This document shows, one piece after another, positions 11,081 through 22,249 of a DNA stretch of 64,000 nt (positions are counted from its first letter, which is position 1; each line of letters starts with the position of its first letter). The stretch is from NCBI GenBank assembly GCA_040285825.1, contig JAUPSS010000004.1, positions 2,398,550 through 2,462,549 of the forward strand, in the 5' to 3' direction. This DNA is from Eukaryota sp. TZLM1-RC (lineage: Eukaryota; Metamonada: BaSk clade). Under the pieces are notes generated by a model. That model saw nothing but the letters and a program-made list of their open reading frames with translations. It did no database searches and had not been told where the DNA came from. The position numbers and the translations under genes are program-made.

Positions 11081-11399
11081 TGACCTAAATATGTTGCAAG
11101 CGCAGTTTTACACATTGAGAGAATTTTAATCCAATTTCAAATTTTCTTTGGTAAATTACTATAAATTACACTAGTAAAATTTACATTACGACTTAACACA
11201 CTGAGTATATAACTAATAATTGTAAATTCATTGCACCAAGACTTCATGTACAAAAACTTCATCTACTTGTCTTCTTGCTATAGCATCTTTAAATCTATTA
11301 AAAGTCAATGTTTATGTATTAATTGTAATGTTTATGTATTAATTGTTCGTTGAGATTTACAAGGTCAAAAATGTAAGCCAGACAACAAGGCCAGTATTT

Positions 11400-12165
11400 C
11401 TGATTTATTGATTGATGATGTTGATGTTGATGGTTTTCAAGACAAACGAACCATTGTTTGTGATTCTGGAAAACGTGATTTATGGTATTTTGGGAGCAAA
11501 AAGACAGATCAAGAATTAGCAATGGTTCCTGAACATGAAACTGAACAGCAAAGAAATAGTGAGGTGATGAATCAAGACATGAAATTCAAATTGTTGAGAA
11601 TGACTCACGTCCTGGTCTTTGGAAAACTTTAATGAAAAACAAAAACGAAGGGCGACAAAGTATACTGAGGTAGATTGCGACAAACCCCAAATGATAGAGT
11701 CTACGGAAATGAAAATTGAAGATGCAAACACCGAATTATCCACGGTTGCTGCCAATTCAGCAACTTTTATAGATTTTTCCAACTTTGTGTTTCCAAACTT
11801 CGGCAAGTTTTTTTTGACAATTGACTTTTACATTCTTGACTCGTGGAGCATTCGTAAAATGCAAGCTTTTATTAACAAGCAAAAGACTGAAACTTGTTGT
11901 TAAAAAACCTTATTCAATTCAGCAAAAAGTCCTGTCTGTTTTGAAAAGGTTTCTACGTTCTTGAGAGTCGCAAATCCCAGATTATATAAGAGACAAAGGA
12001 GTCCAGTTACTACATGTCATGGTTTATTATTAGTGAGAGTTGCAAATTGAGTAACAAAGGCTCAACAATGCATTTCAATAGAAATAAGCTTGTTGCCTCA
12101 ATATGTTTGCAATTGCTGAAGCCAGGATGAGTGGAAATGAAAGGCCTCAGTATCTGTGTAGTAGA
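11400..12165 (+). pseudogene. Decayed Fanzor gene remnant
   Basis: The frame at 11408 contains TIVCDSGKRDLWYFGS, a RuvC-I motif of the D-x-G-K-x-D-L form typical of Fanzor (Asp codon 11462-11464). After a frame change (11619-11903) it reads KIEDANTELSTV and SWSIRKMQAFINKQK, which fits the helical region between RuvC-I and RuvC-II. Further frames give TCHGLL (about 12015) and SGNERPQYLC (about 12130), like the HGLL-C and terminal RP motifs. The RuvC-II Glu and the RuvC-III region are not recoverable, so an internal deletion is likely. Its stop-riddled end lies about 55 bp before the start of the 2152-aa gene. Confidence 0.6.
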
Positions 12166-12221
12166 TAGTTTTTGTAATTATTCCACACGAAGATTGATCG
12201 TTTTTTCAATAAATTTCCCAC

Positions 12222-15200
12222 ATGGAAGCCGTTCGTCCCAAGAAACAACGTCAACGCAAAAAAACCTCTGCTGTCAAAAATGACCCTCCTCCAATAGCAC
12301 CTCTTCAACAATCAGTGCCTCCAAAATCGACCCATCACTCAACTTCTGGAAAAACTATCACTCAACCAGTCAGCAAACCAACATCGACCCCCTCTAAAAC
12401 ATCTCAGCCTACGTCAAAACCTAACCATGAACCATCTAAAACAAAGGGGGACACATCTGACTCAAAAACCCAACCACCACAGCCCAGTTCTCGCTCTATG
12501 GAAGACTTGGAGTCAGCACTTGGATCACAACACCAACCAGTTGAGCAGGATCAACTAGCTTCCCCATCCACCCTTCCCATGTATGATCTTACCTCCATGT
12601 CGTCTCCAATGTATGTTATGGATGATGTGATGGACGCTCCTCCTTTGGAACTACCTCCGGAACCTGTGGTTGCTTCCACTAATGCCGTTTTGGAGGAGAA
12701 ATGGGAAAAGGTCCAACAAGAAGTTGATTTCATGGATCAGTCTAGAGAGTTTATTGAGCAGATTTGGTCAAGAAAGGTCCCGAAAAGTCATGAAAAGTCA
12801 AGTAAATTCTTCAATCTGGTTTTGGCATTTGAAGATGCTTTTAAAAGATTCTCAACCTCTTTCAATACCTTAGTTTCTCATTTCAACCATTCCCAAGATC
12901 TTTACTCCAAGTTATTTGAAAAAACTAATAGTGTAGCTAAAGGTAATGCACGTTGTCTCTGTGGGCGTAATGTAACTGTTAATGCGAATTATTCAATATT
13001 TAAATTAAATTCTGGGAAAGCTTCTGATTTGAATATTACTTTGAAATCTAGTATTAATGTATTAAGAGAGGATTTTTTACAAGCTAAAATGGATTTGGCA
13101 AAGTTTAGGTTCAAGGTTGAACAATATTTACAAGATTTTTTGATTCTTGAATATCCTTTTAACAGAAAAGTCGTTGCTTTTGATGATGGAATTGATCCAA
13201 ACTCTCTGTCGGAAGCCAGTCAATCATCAATCAATCATATTTTTGATTGTCTTTTGATTTTGCTTGGGTTTTCTAAATTTGATGATTCATGTTCTGATGC
13301 CCTCTTCAACTTTTCTCATGTTGGGCCCATATTGTCTTCTTTTTTTAATTCAATTGCTTTACCTCATCAGAATGGAGTCATGATTACCCATTCATGTCCA
13401 AATTTATTCAATAAGTCAATTAATTACTATATTAATTTCATTATTCAAAAGATTTTATGTCATTTAGATTTAAAAAACCACCGTAAACTATATGCAATCC
13501 TTCTCTCCTGTCCCGGAACTTGTCTTTTTCACAAGGGGTCTTTAGGATTCCCCTTGACTTTTGGTGGTTTCTTCTCAGACACTCAAGTTTTTCATATTCT
13601 GGGATTGTTGAATTATTTTTGTAGCTATGCAGAGCGGCAATTAAGTAATAGTAACTGGCAATTGATTGAAGAAGATTTATCAGTTTTGATTGAGAGGTTG
13701 CCGGTTGGGTTTGCAATCAAATCTTTGATTGAGAGTCAGTTTCCACCAAATGACATCACGTTTTGCATTACTAATTTGCTTATAATCATTCATGATTTGC
13801 TAGTCTTACTTAAAGATTGCTCAAATTATTTAATCCATTCTTTTTCAAAATTAATTGTTTTTCTTTCCTTAGCAGTAACCGATTCAAATTTAAGTTCAAA
13901 GGATACAATACTTTCTCAATGTTGTAATATTCTTTTTGAATTACCCCAATGCTGGAGCCTACTGAGCTCTTTACCTTTAAATCAATTTTCACAGCCTACT
14001 TGTTTAGAGTTGGTTACCTTAATTGTAACTGGTGAAGTTGTTCATATTCCTCCTATCGAAACGTATAGTCAATGGAAGTCTCTTGACCTGAGGCTCAATA
14101 AGTCTGTTTTTGAGAATCCTAAAGCGGATTTCCTTCTTTCTGTTTTCTATTTCCTAACTCTGAACAACGTCGAGCCTCTTACATCTATTTGTTTCAGTTT
14201 GCTTTTTGAAATTGGAATTGTTACATTCTCTGAAACAGCATTATTCACCCCAAGTGTAAACTTTATCAGAGATGTTTTATTAATTCATCCGAAAATAGTG
14301 GTTCTTTTGTTTGATTTGTTCAATCAATTTAATGTTCCAGTCAGTGATTATGTAAAAGTTGTAAAGAAAATACCAAAAATCACACATTTTGCTGTGATTT
14401 CAAGGTTTTTTGACGAATTTCTGACTAATCATCAATATACGTTTGCACTGACTCTTTTAAATCAATTAAATGTTACAAAGTTTTCAGCTTCAGACAAAGT
14501 GAATCTTTCCCTTAGCCTAATTAATCACCACTCCGAGTTTCTTACGCAAATTCCAAAGGAATTAATTTCTGCAGTAGTTCATAATAACTTATACTCAGTT
14601 TCCAATTCACTTAAACATTTAAAAAACGATCCTATAATTAATTTGTTATTTACTCAATCCCAAATTTTGGCACGTTTGTTTCTTCCTACTCGAGAAGAGC
14701 TCATGACACATCTCATTGACAAGGGTCCTGTCTTTGTTTTGGATCACGTTCAACAAGATTCTTCAACCCAGTCCAAAATTCAAGAAGCTATTGAGAGTCA
14801 ATTGAGAGGACCATTAGATATCAAGCTGCTTCTACAGCAGAATGCACTATTGAATTTACCTTTACTCGCAACGTTTGTTAGTTTTTTAGAAATTGATTAT
14901 GAGGTTTTGGCACTTTTATTGTATCAATTCAGTTCAGGTGATTTGTTTGAATTGCTTGTTTCCATCAATCAAACTGATTTGATTGTTTCCTTGATGTCTG
15001 TTTTGATTACTAAGTGTCCGTCACTGATTAAGCTCAAAACTTGCAAGGTTTTTGATCATTTGAATGCAAAAGCCCAACTTTACCTCGGGTTCATTATTTT
15101 TTCATATAGTTGTGCTTCTTTTTTCGACTCAATTTTCCATTTGAACTGGTTAGAATCACCTTCAACTCTATCTTTTTTGAACAACTGCTCTTTATTATCA

Positions 15201-18200
15201 TTATATTCAAGGGAATTTTTTGAGTTAATTTCTAAAGGTTTTTCGAGTAAGTACAGGTATTCAGAAGGAGTTTTTGACTTTTATCTATATAAAACGATAG
15301 GCAAAACCAAGATTAAACATCCTAAACCGTTCAAATTAGATCAATATGTTTATTTAAATTATATTTTACTATTAATTCAACAGTTAAACTTTGAATTAAA
15401 CCATATTTCTGCCTTAAAGTCAGCTTTACAAGGTATTTCAAACCACAAATTAGCATTTCTGTCTGGAAAACAACGAAATATTACTCAGTTTGTTGATAGC
15501 TGCTCTGTTATCAAGTCCTTGGAACGAATTGAAAAACATTCTGATCATAGTGTTTTGCCTTTACTTTATACTCTTACCCATACTAGAGGGTTCCTCTGTG
15601 AATCATTAGGGACAGACCTGCTTAGATATTTACCAAATTTTCCCGAAAAACAAGCAAAAGTGATGAAATTTTTGGAAAATGTGGACTCGATTGACTCTGA
15701 GCTTTTGTTGATCCCTACTTTAATATCCACTCCTTCCCAATCCCAACAGACTGTAGAATCGGCTGCTCAAATTTTTTTACCTTTTAACTACTCTTTTATT
15801 TTAAAAACTGTTCAGGAATTAATTCAATCTATTTGGGGTTTAACTGAATCTCCCCATCAACACCACCAATCAAAAAGTCAATCAGTTTCCCGCAAAAAGT
15901 CCTGCCTGGTCAATGAAATGATTAAACAATCACCTCTTCCCAAATTATTTATTAATGAATCTTATCTCAACAATGTTTTAGAATTCCCCTCAAATATAAT
16001 AGAAAAGGGTGAAGAATTCACCAATAGCCTATTAAATCAAACAGTCAGTGAAGTTTCTCGACTAGCTGAGTCTATAAAAACTCTAGATTCTTGTAATTAT
16101 GATCTTGTTAATTCTTTTATCTCACAAGTTTTGTTAACAAAAACTAACAGAGAAAGTGCAAATTCTAGATGTTTGTGTGGTCGCCCAGTTTCCACAATGG
16201 TCACGACATATACTTCGGAATTTGATAATCGGATTTTGAAATTAATTATGGAGAATAGAGGAGCTTTCGGCGAAACTTTTGCTTCATCTTTGTTTGTGGA
16301 GCATTTGTCTCGGGTTTTTGTTCAGTTGGATCAAATTTGTCATATAATACGCTCAAAACACACGTCATCTGACACGTCATCTTTAGGAATATCATTGACC
16401 TGTAATTTACTCAATAGATTTAATTTATTTGCCACTCCAGATTGCATTTTTCGTAAAGAATATATGTCTTTATGCAGCGTTTTTCTATTTATGTTTGGTA
16501 AAAATGAAACAATTCTTGACCAATTATTATCAAATTTACTAGATTCTAGCAATTCAGGTCCCATTTTTGATTTTTTACTTGGACATTTTCATCCTCATGA
16601 ATGTCCCGCTGCATTTCCACGTTTGTATGCAAAAGTCTGCCAAAGTCCTGCTCATGTACGGTCAAAAATCTTGACTTCATTTGACTATGCCAAGTTTATT
16701 TCATCCGCCAACATTATTTCCTGTAACGAAATGTTGGATTTTTTATTATTTGTAGTTGACAAATTAGATGAAGCAATTCATAAGGTTTTCCTGGAACAAT
16801 TAATCATTAATCTGATCACCAGAGATTCTGCTGCCGCTATTCTTTCGTATATTTTCAAAAAATCAAATCTTTCAATTATTGGACTTGAACTCTTCGTGGA
16901 AGCAATAAGTAATGTTTCTTTGGGGTCTACAATCATTGATGTATCCAATGTTGTCTTCTCCTTCCTCAGTGATTTGGTATCACGGCACCCATCAAATCTG
17001 ATTACTGACATTTTAGGACCAACATCTTCTGTAATTGTGATCAGACTTTGTGTGAATTTGGTTAAGAATTTTTCTCTTTCTGACTCACTTTCGTTTAAAA
17101 ATCAATTCAACCAGGTTTTAAATAATTCATTAGGCCCATTTTTCTATTTGAGTCCTCAACAAATCAATTTTTCTGAATCTGAGTTTTCAAATAGTTATAG
17201 TATTTTATTGAATATGCTTTCTGAAATTCTTCCAAATTTAAGCCAAGCTGCCAGTAACATTTACTTTGGATTTCTTTGTGATTATGTTGTTTTGAGAACT
17301 CCATCTAGTATTTGTCTGAATTCAATTTTATTACAATTGTTTTCATCAAGCTTATCCCCAGATTTTGAAATTTCTTCAGTATTCGTTCAGTCATTAATAG
17401 AGATCACAAATCGTGTTGATTTTGACCTGATACTGACTCTCATAAAGTCGACAGGCACGTTTCCTGCGTCGTTCTGTAATTGTTCTATTAGTTGTGGAAA
17501 GCTAATAACCCTCTTCCGAACTGGTGCCTCTAAACTCGGCACAACAAGTCCTTTTATTATTTCTTTTCTCAATTATTTTATTCAATCGTTTAACCCTCAG
17601 TTAGGCTTTGATGAAATTATCACACCATTTGAGCGAGAGAATCTGTTGCAACATCAATTAATATTTCTGGCTATTGTTTTGGGTCATTTGTGTACTTTTT
17701 CTATTACAACAGTGGAAAATTCACTTGATATTCTCAACACTGTGGATTTGGACGCTTCCAATCAGTCAGAACTGATTGAGTATCTTTGCCACGTCATCAT
17801 TATCACCTTATCACGTGAGAGAACAGTAACACATCACGTTTTGTTAAGAAACTTGGTCAATCCTTTTTACAATAATGATCAATATCAAGAATTTTTATTA
17901 AAACCATTATTTTGTATTTCCAACAAATGCAACTTGTTCGAATTTATTGCCCTTCCCATAATGGTGATGAATTTACCATCTAAATTTATTGCAAAAATTC
18001 TAAATACATGTTTCAATTCAGTTGTTTTGGAAAATTTCAACCCCACGTTTGTTCGACGTGTTGAGCTTTTCCTGAGCTCTACTCCTGTCAGTGATGAGCT
18101 CTTGACAAATATTTGCCTCATATCTTGTGATAATGATTGGTATTTTTCGATTTTTTTCGTGCTAATGTGTGCACAATTGAGTAATCAGATGTCTAATTCA

Positions 18201-18680
18201 TTATTTACAATGATTTCTACGTTTATTCTAAACAAAATCAATTCGACTTTTGCTTTTTCAGAAGAAATTATTGCTGGTTTGCTGGCTCTTATACCAGATC
18301 TAATTTTATTCAAAAATTCCCAACTTGTTTCTTTAATCAATTCTTTTACACTCAATCTTTCCAATTCTACTGCAAAAGTATCTGTTTTAAAGAAAGTTTT
18401 CACTAAATTTCACTACTCAGAAGCTTTTAGGCTTGTTTGTAGAATGGTTTTATTTAGAATTAACCAGCAATTAAATTGTAAATCCAATGATTTACTTAAG
18501 GAAATTACCAAAGCTCTAGGAACACGAGGCTTGAGTGACTTGGGTTCTGTTTCTGGTTCTATTTTGAAAGAATTGAATGATCAAAAGTTTATGATCACTA
18601 TTATTACTGAATATATATGGCCAAAATGCATTGAATTGAAGCATTTGAAACAACTTTTTCCTGTTTTAAGTTTAAAGTAA
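12222..18680 (+). CDS. Unrecognised 2152-aa alpha-helical protein with two RCLCGR motifs
   Basis: One uninterrupted frame of 6.46 kb. Residues 1-130 are low-complexity, rich in Pro, Ser, Thr and Lys. The rest is Leu/Ile/Phe/Ser/Asn-rich and looks like a long solenoid of helices (ARM/HEAT-like in character), with no signal peptide or convincing membrane span. A short Cys/Arg motif occurs twice: ARCLCGRNVT near residue 242 and SRCLCGRPVS near residue 1315. This suggests an internal duplication of about 1070 residues, or two copies of a small metal-binding element. A scaffold role (for example in a large nuclear or trafficking complex) is only a guess. Confidence 0.85.
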   Translation: MEAVRPKKQRQRKKTSAVKNDPPPIAPLQQSVPPKSTHHSTSGKTITQPVSKPTSTPSKTSQPTSKPNHEPSKTKGDTSDSKTQPPQPSSRSMEDLESALGSQHQPVEQDQLASPSTLPMYDLTSMSSPMYVMDDVMDAPPLELPPEPVVASTNAVLEEKWEKVQQEVDFMDQSREFIEQIWSRKVPKSHEKSSKFFNLVLAFEDAFKRFSTSFNTLVSHFNHSQDLYSKLFEKTNSVAKGNARCLCGRNVTVNANYSIFKLNSGKASDLNITLKSSINVLREDFLQAKMDLAKFRFKVEQYLQDFLILEYPFNRKVVAFDDGIDPNSLSEASQSSINHIFDCLLILLGFSKFDDSCSDALFNFSHVGPILSSFFNSIALPHQNGVMITHSCPNLFNKSINYYINFIIQKILCHLDLKNHRKLYAILLSCPGTCLFHKGSLGFPLTFGGFFSDTQVFHILGLLNYFCSYAERQLSNSNWQLIEEDLSVLIERLPVGFAIKSLIESQFPPNDITFCITNLLIIIHDLLVLLKDCSNYLIHSFSKLIVFLSLAVTDSNLSSKDTILSQCCNILFELPQCWSLLSSLPLNQFSQPTCLELVTLIVTGEVVHIPPIETYSQWKSLDLRLNKSVFENPKADFLLSVFYFLTLNNVEPLTSICFSLLFEIGIVTFSETALFTPSVNFIRDVLLIHPKIVVLLFDLFNQFNVPVSDYVKVVKKIPKITHFAVISRFFDEFLTNHQYTFALTLLNQLNVTKFSASDKVNLSLSLINHHSEFLTQIPKELISAVVHNNLYSVSNSLKHLKNDPIINLLFTQSQILARLFLPTREELMTHLIDKGPVFVLDHVQQDSSTQSKIQEAIESQLRGPLDIKLLLQQNALLNLPLLATFVSFLEIDYEVLALLLYQFSSGDLFELLVSINQTDLIVSLMSVLITKCPSLIKLKTCKVFDHLNAKAQLYLGFIIFSYSCASFFDSIFHLNWLESPSTLSFLNNCSLLSLYSREFFELISKGFSSKYRYSEGVFDFYLYKTIGKTKIKHPKPFKLDQYVYLNYILLLIQQLNFELNHISALKSALQGISNHKLAFLSGKQRNITQFVDSCSVIKSLERIEKHSDHSVLPLLYTLTHTRGFLCESLGTDLLRYLPNFPEKQAKVMKFLENVDSIDSELLLIPTLISTPSQSQQTVESAAQIFLPFNYSFILKTVQELIQSIWGLTESPHQHHQSKSQSVSRKKSCLVNEMIKQSPLPKLFINESYLNNVLEFPSNIIEKGEEFTNSLLNQTVSEVSRLAESIKTLDSCNYDLVNSFISQVLLTKTNRESANSRCLCGRPVSTMVTTYTSEFDNRILKLIMENRGAFGETFASSLFVEHLSRVFVQLDQICHIIRSKHTSSDTSSLGISLTCNLLNRFNLFATPDCIFRKEYMSLCSVFLFMFGKNETILDQLLSNLLDSSNSGPIFDFLLGHFHPHECPAAFPRLYAKVCQSPAHVRSKILTSFDYAKFISSANIISCNEMLDFLLFVVDKLDEAIHKVFLEQLIINLITRDSAAAILSYIFKKSNLSIIGLELFVEAISNVSLGSTIIDVSNVVFSFLSDLVSRHPSNLITDILGPTSSVIVIRLCVNLVKNFSLSDSLSFKNQFNQVLNNSLGPFFYLSPQQINFSESEFSNSYSILLNMLSEILPNLSQAASNIYFGFLCDYVVLRTPSSICLNSILLQLFSSSLSPDFEISSVFVQSLIEITNRVDFDLILTLIKSTGTFPASFCNCSISCGKLITLFRTGASKLGTTSPFIISFLNYFIQSFNPQLGFDEIITPFERENLLQHQLIFLAIVLGHLCTFSITTVENSLDILNTVDLDASNQSELIEYLCHVIIITLSRERTVTHHVLLRNLVNPFYNNDQYQEFLLKPLFCISNKCNLFEFIALPIMVMNLPSKFIAKILNTCFNSVVLENFNPTFVRRVELFLSSTPVSDELLTNICLISCDNDWYFSIFFVLMCAQLSNQMSNSLFTMISTFILNKINSTFAFSEEIIAGLLALIPDLILFKNSQLVSLINSFTLNLSNSTAKVSVLKKVFTKFHYSEAFRLVCRMVLFRINQQLNCKSNDLLKEITKALGTRGLSDLGSVSGSILKELNDQKFMITIITEYIWPKCIELKHLKQLFPVLSLK

Positions 18681-19360
18681 GGTTGTTTAGTTGGTTTCTT
18701 GATGTTTCCGGGATGTCTTTATGATTTGCCTGATAGTAATTACACTATTCTTTTGTAAATAAAACTTTCTTTTTGCTTTTTATATTTTACACCTCTTATT
18801 ATGAGAACAGGTTGTTCTGTTGCAACAAAAATTTCCCCAAACTGATCAGTTATTTTAAATCAACTTTACCATTATTTAGTCGGTATTTTTATGTCTTGTT
18901 TACAATTACAATCGTATAAATTCGTGACGATTTACCATTAAACGCAATTATGAAGGTTAATATAAAGGATGGCTATTACTTCTTTAATAAAATTACATGT
19001 AGATAGTGGAAGTGAGAACGACTCTCATCACCTTCATGCAGTGCATCAGATCATGGAACTCTCGATAACAGTACCAAAACACATTTTCCCAAAATATTTC
19101 AAATACTATTAACCAAGTAACAGAGGAGTACGGGTTACTGACATTGAAAAAGAGTTAAACAGAGAACACTGACCAATTAATTTGTCAAATCAATACTCAC
19201 TCACAGTGAACTGAACTAATAATGGTGATTAGTTAGATGGACTCGAGCCTCAAAATAAACTCGAACAAAGCATGGTGAATGTATATGCACCAAGTTGATA
19301 CAGGCTTATTTTTGACTCCTGGGAAAGGTGTTTCCGTTTTCTTCCTTTTTTTTCTTCAAA
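18681..19360. other. Intergenic, no gene recognised
   Basis: AT-rich sequence between the 2152-aa gene and SAHH. It contains a pyrimidine-rich run directly before the SAHH start (about 19333-19357). Nothing else was recognised. Confidence 0.4.
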
Positions 19361-21065
<1,705 letters not shown>

Positions 21066-21098
21066 TTTCTGACCCCCTTTTTTGCTTAATAAATATTT

Positions 21099-21416
21099 TT
21101 GCCTTTACCATTCTTATTAATTGTTTTTGTCTTAAAGAAATTCCAAAGGAATGGGCAACGGAGCAAATTTCACTTGAAACAGCGTTTCTCACTTCTGTTA
21201 GGTTTCCAACAGTCTGAATTAGATTTTCTTATCAAGCAAGTATGTCCAAATAGTTGCGGCATTTTTGCAATTCTTTACTCCCTGAGTAAAGAGCCATCAT
21301 CTATTATTGTTTGCAGACAAGAATTACAATTAACTGTTCGATACGAATCAGTTTTTTACAATTTGGGTGGCCCATACCCCCAGGCAGTTGTAAGGGCCAT
21401 TCAGTACTCTAGATGA
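21099..21416 (+). pseudogene. Possible Ulp1-like cysteine-protease fragment
   Basis: A 105-aa frame starting 34 bp after the SAHH stop. It contains LIKQVCPNSCGIFAILYSLS, which resembles the Q-x-x-x-x-D-C-G segment (oxyanion Gln, catalytic Cys) of Ulp1/SENP proteases, with Ser in place of the usual Asp. No upstream His/Asp part is visible, so it is a fragment. The NeSL clade of non-LTR retrotransposons encodes such a protease, and an RT+RLE element begins about 860 bp downstream on the same strand. It may therefore be the 5' part of that element, or an unrelated host relic. Confidence 0.35.
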
Positions 21417-22249
21417 AAAGCATTGTCTATCATCATTGCCAAACTATAATGGTACACATTAACGGAACAGTCCAGAAAATTAATGTACAATGGATTCATT
21501 CACAAAAAGTCCATTCACAATGTTGTATCTCCAGTATCTGGAAAAGACACTTGTAGCCGCTGCTCAAGGTACAATGCTGATGAAATCAGACTTTCAGCAG
21601 TATCAAATATTCCAAACAAACGGAAAACATGATACAGTCGTTAATTAATTCAAAAAATTTCATTCAAAAATATTCTACTCAACTCAAATTGGTTGAAGGA
21701 TTGAATTTTTTCACTCAATAATTGTGTTAGCCCGTTAGAAATAGATAGTATTGATCAAACAACGATGATTGTTGCAAATTGGGAAGGAAATTTGTCCCAA
21801 TCCAATTAAGTTTTTTTGTTTTAAAAAATTGAAATTATTTTGATGAAAATGGCATCAAATCAACAGAGAGCAGTATTTCATTAGGAATTGTTAAGACCTT
21901 TCACATGGTTGGGTAAATTAAATCAATCAACCTCTAAGAGGTACGAGATTCGCTGCTACAAATAGAAGTTGTGACCAAGTATTAATTGTGTTTGCAAACT
22001 TAAAGTAGCAACAATTTATGAAAATGAAGAACTAGTGAACATAAAAGTTTGGTTTAGAAAGGTTGGTTGAGAGATTGCTTTAATTGATGTGTTTCCAACC
22101 ACTTCCTGTTCGTTCAATTGTAAGTATAAGGAAAAAGGGCAAAAAGTGTTAAAAGCAAGTCCGAAAGTGTCAGAAAATCTCCCACCCAAGAGGTGACAGA
22201 TGGAGGCACAAAACGTGAGCATTTTTGTAATTAATTCGACTTCTTGCAT

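Noticed and set aside
11401-11430. GATGATGTTGATGTTGATGG resembling the LINE terminal RFDDVDV motif
   Set aside because: Frame continues into a Fanzor RuvC-I motif and lacks the E-x-E-F stop and A-rich tail.
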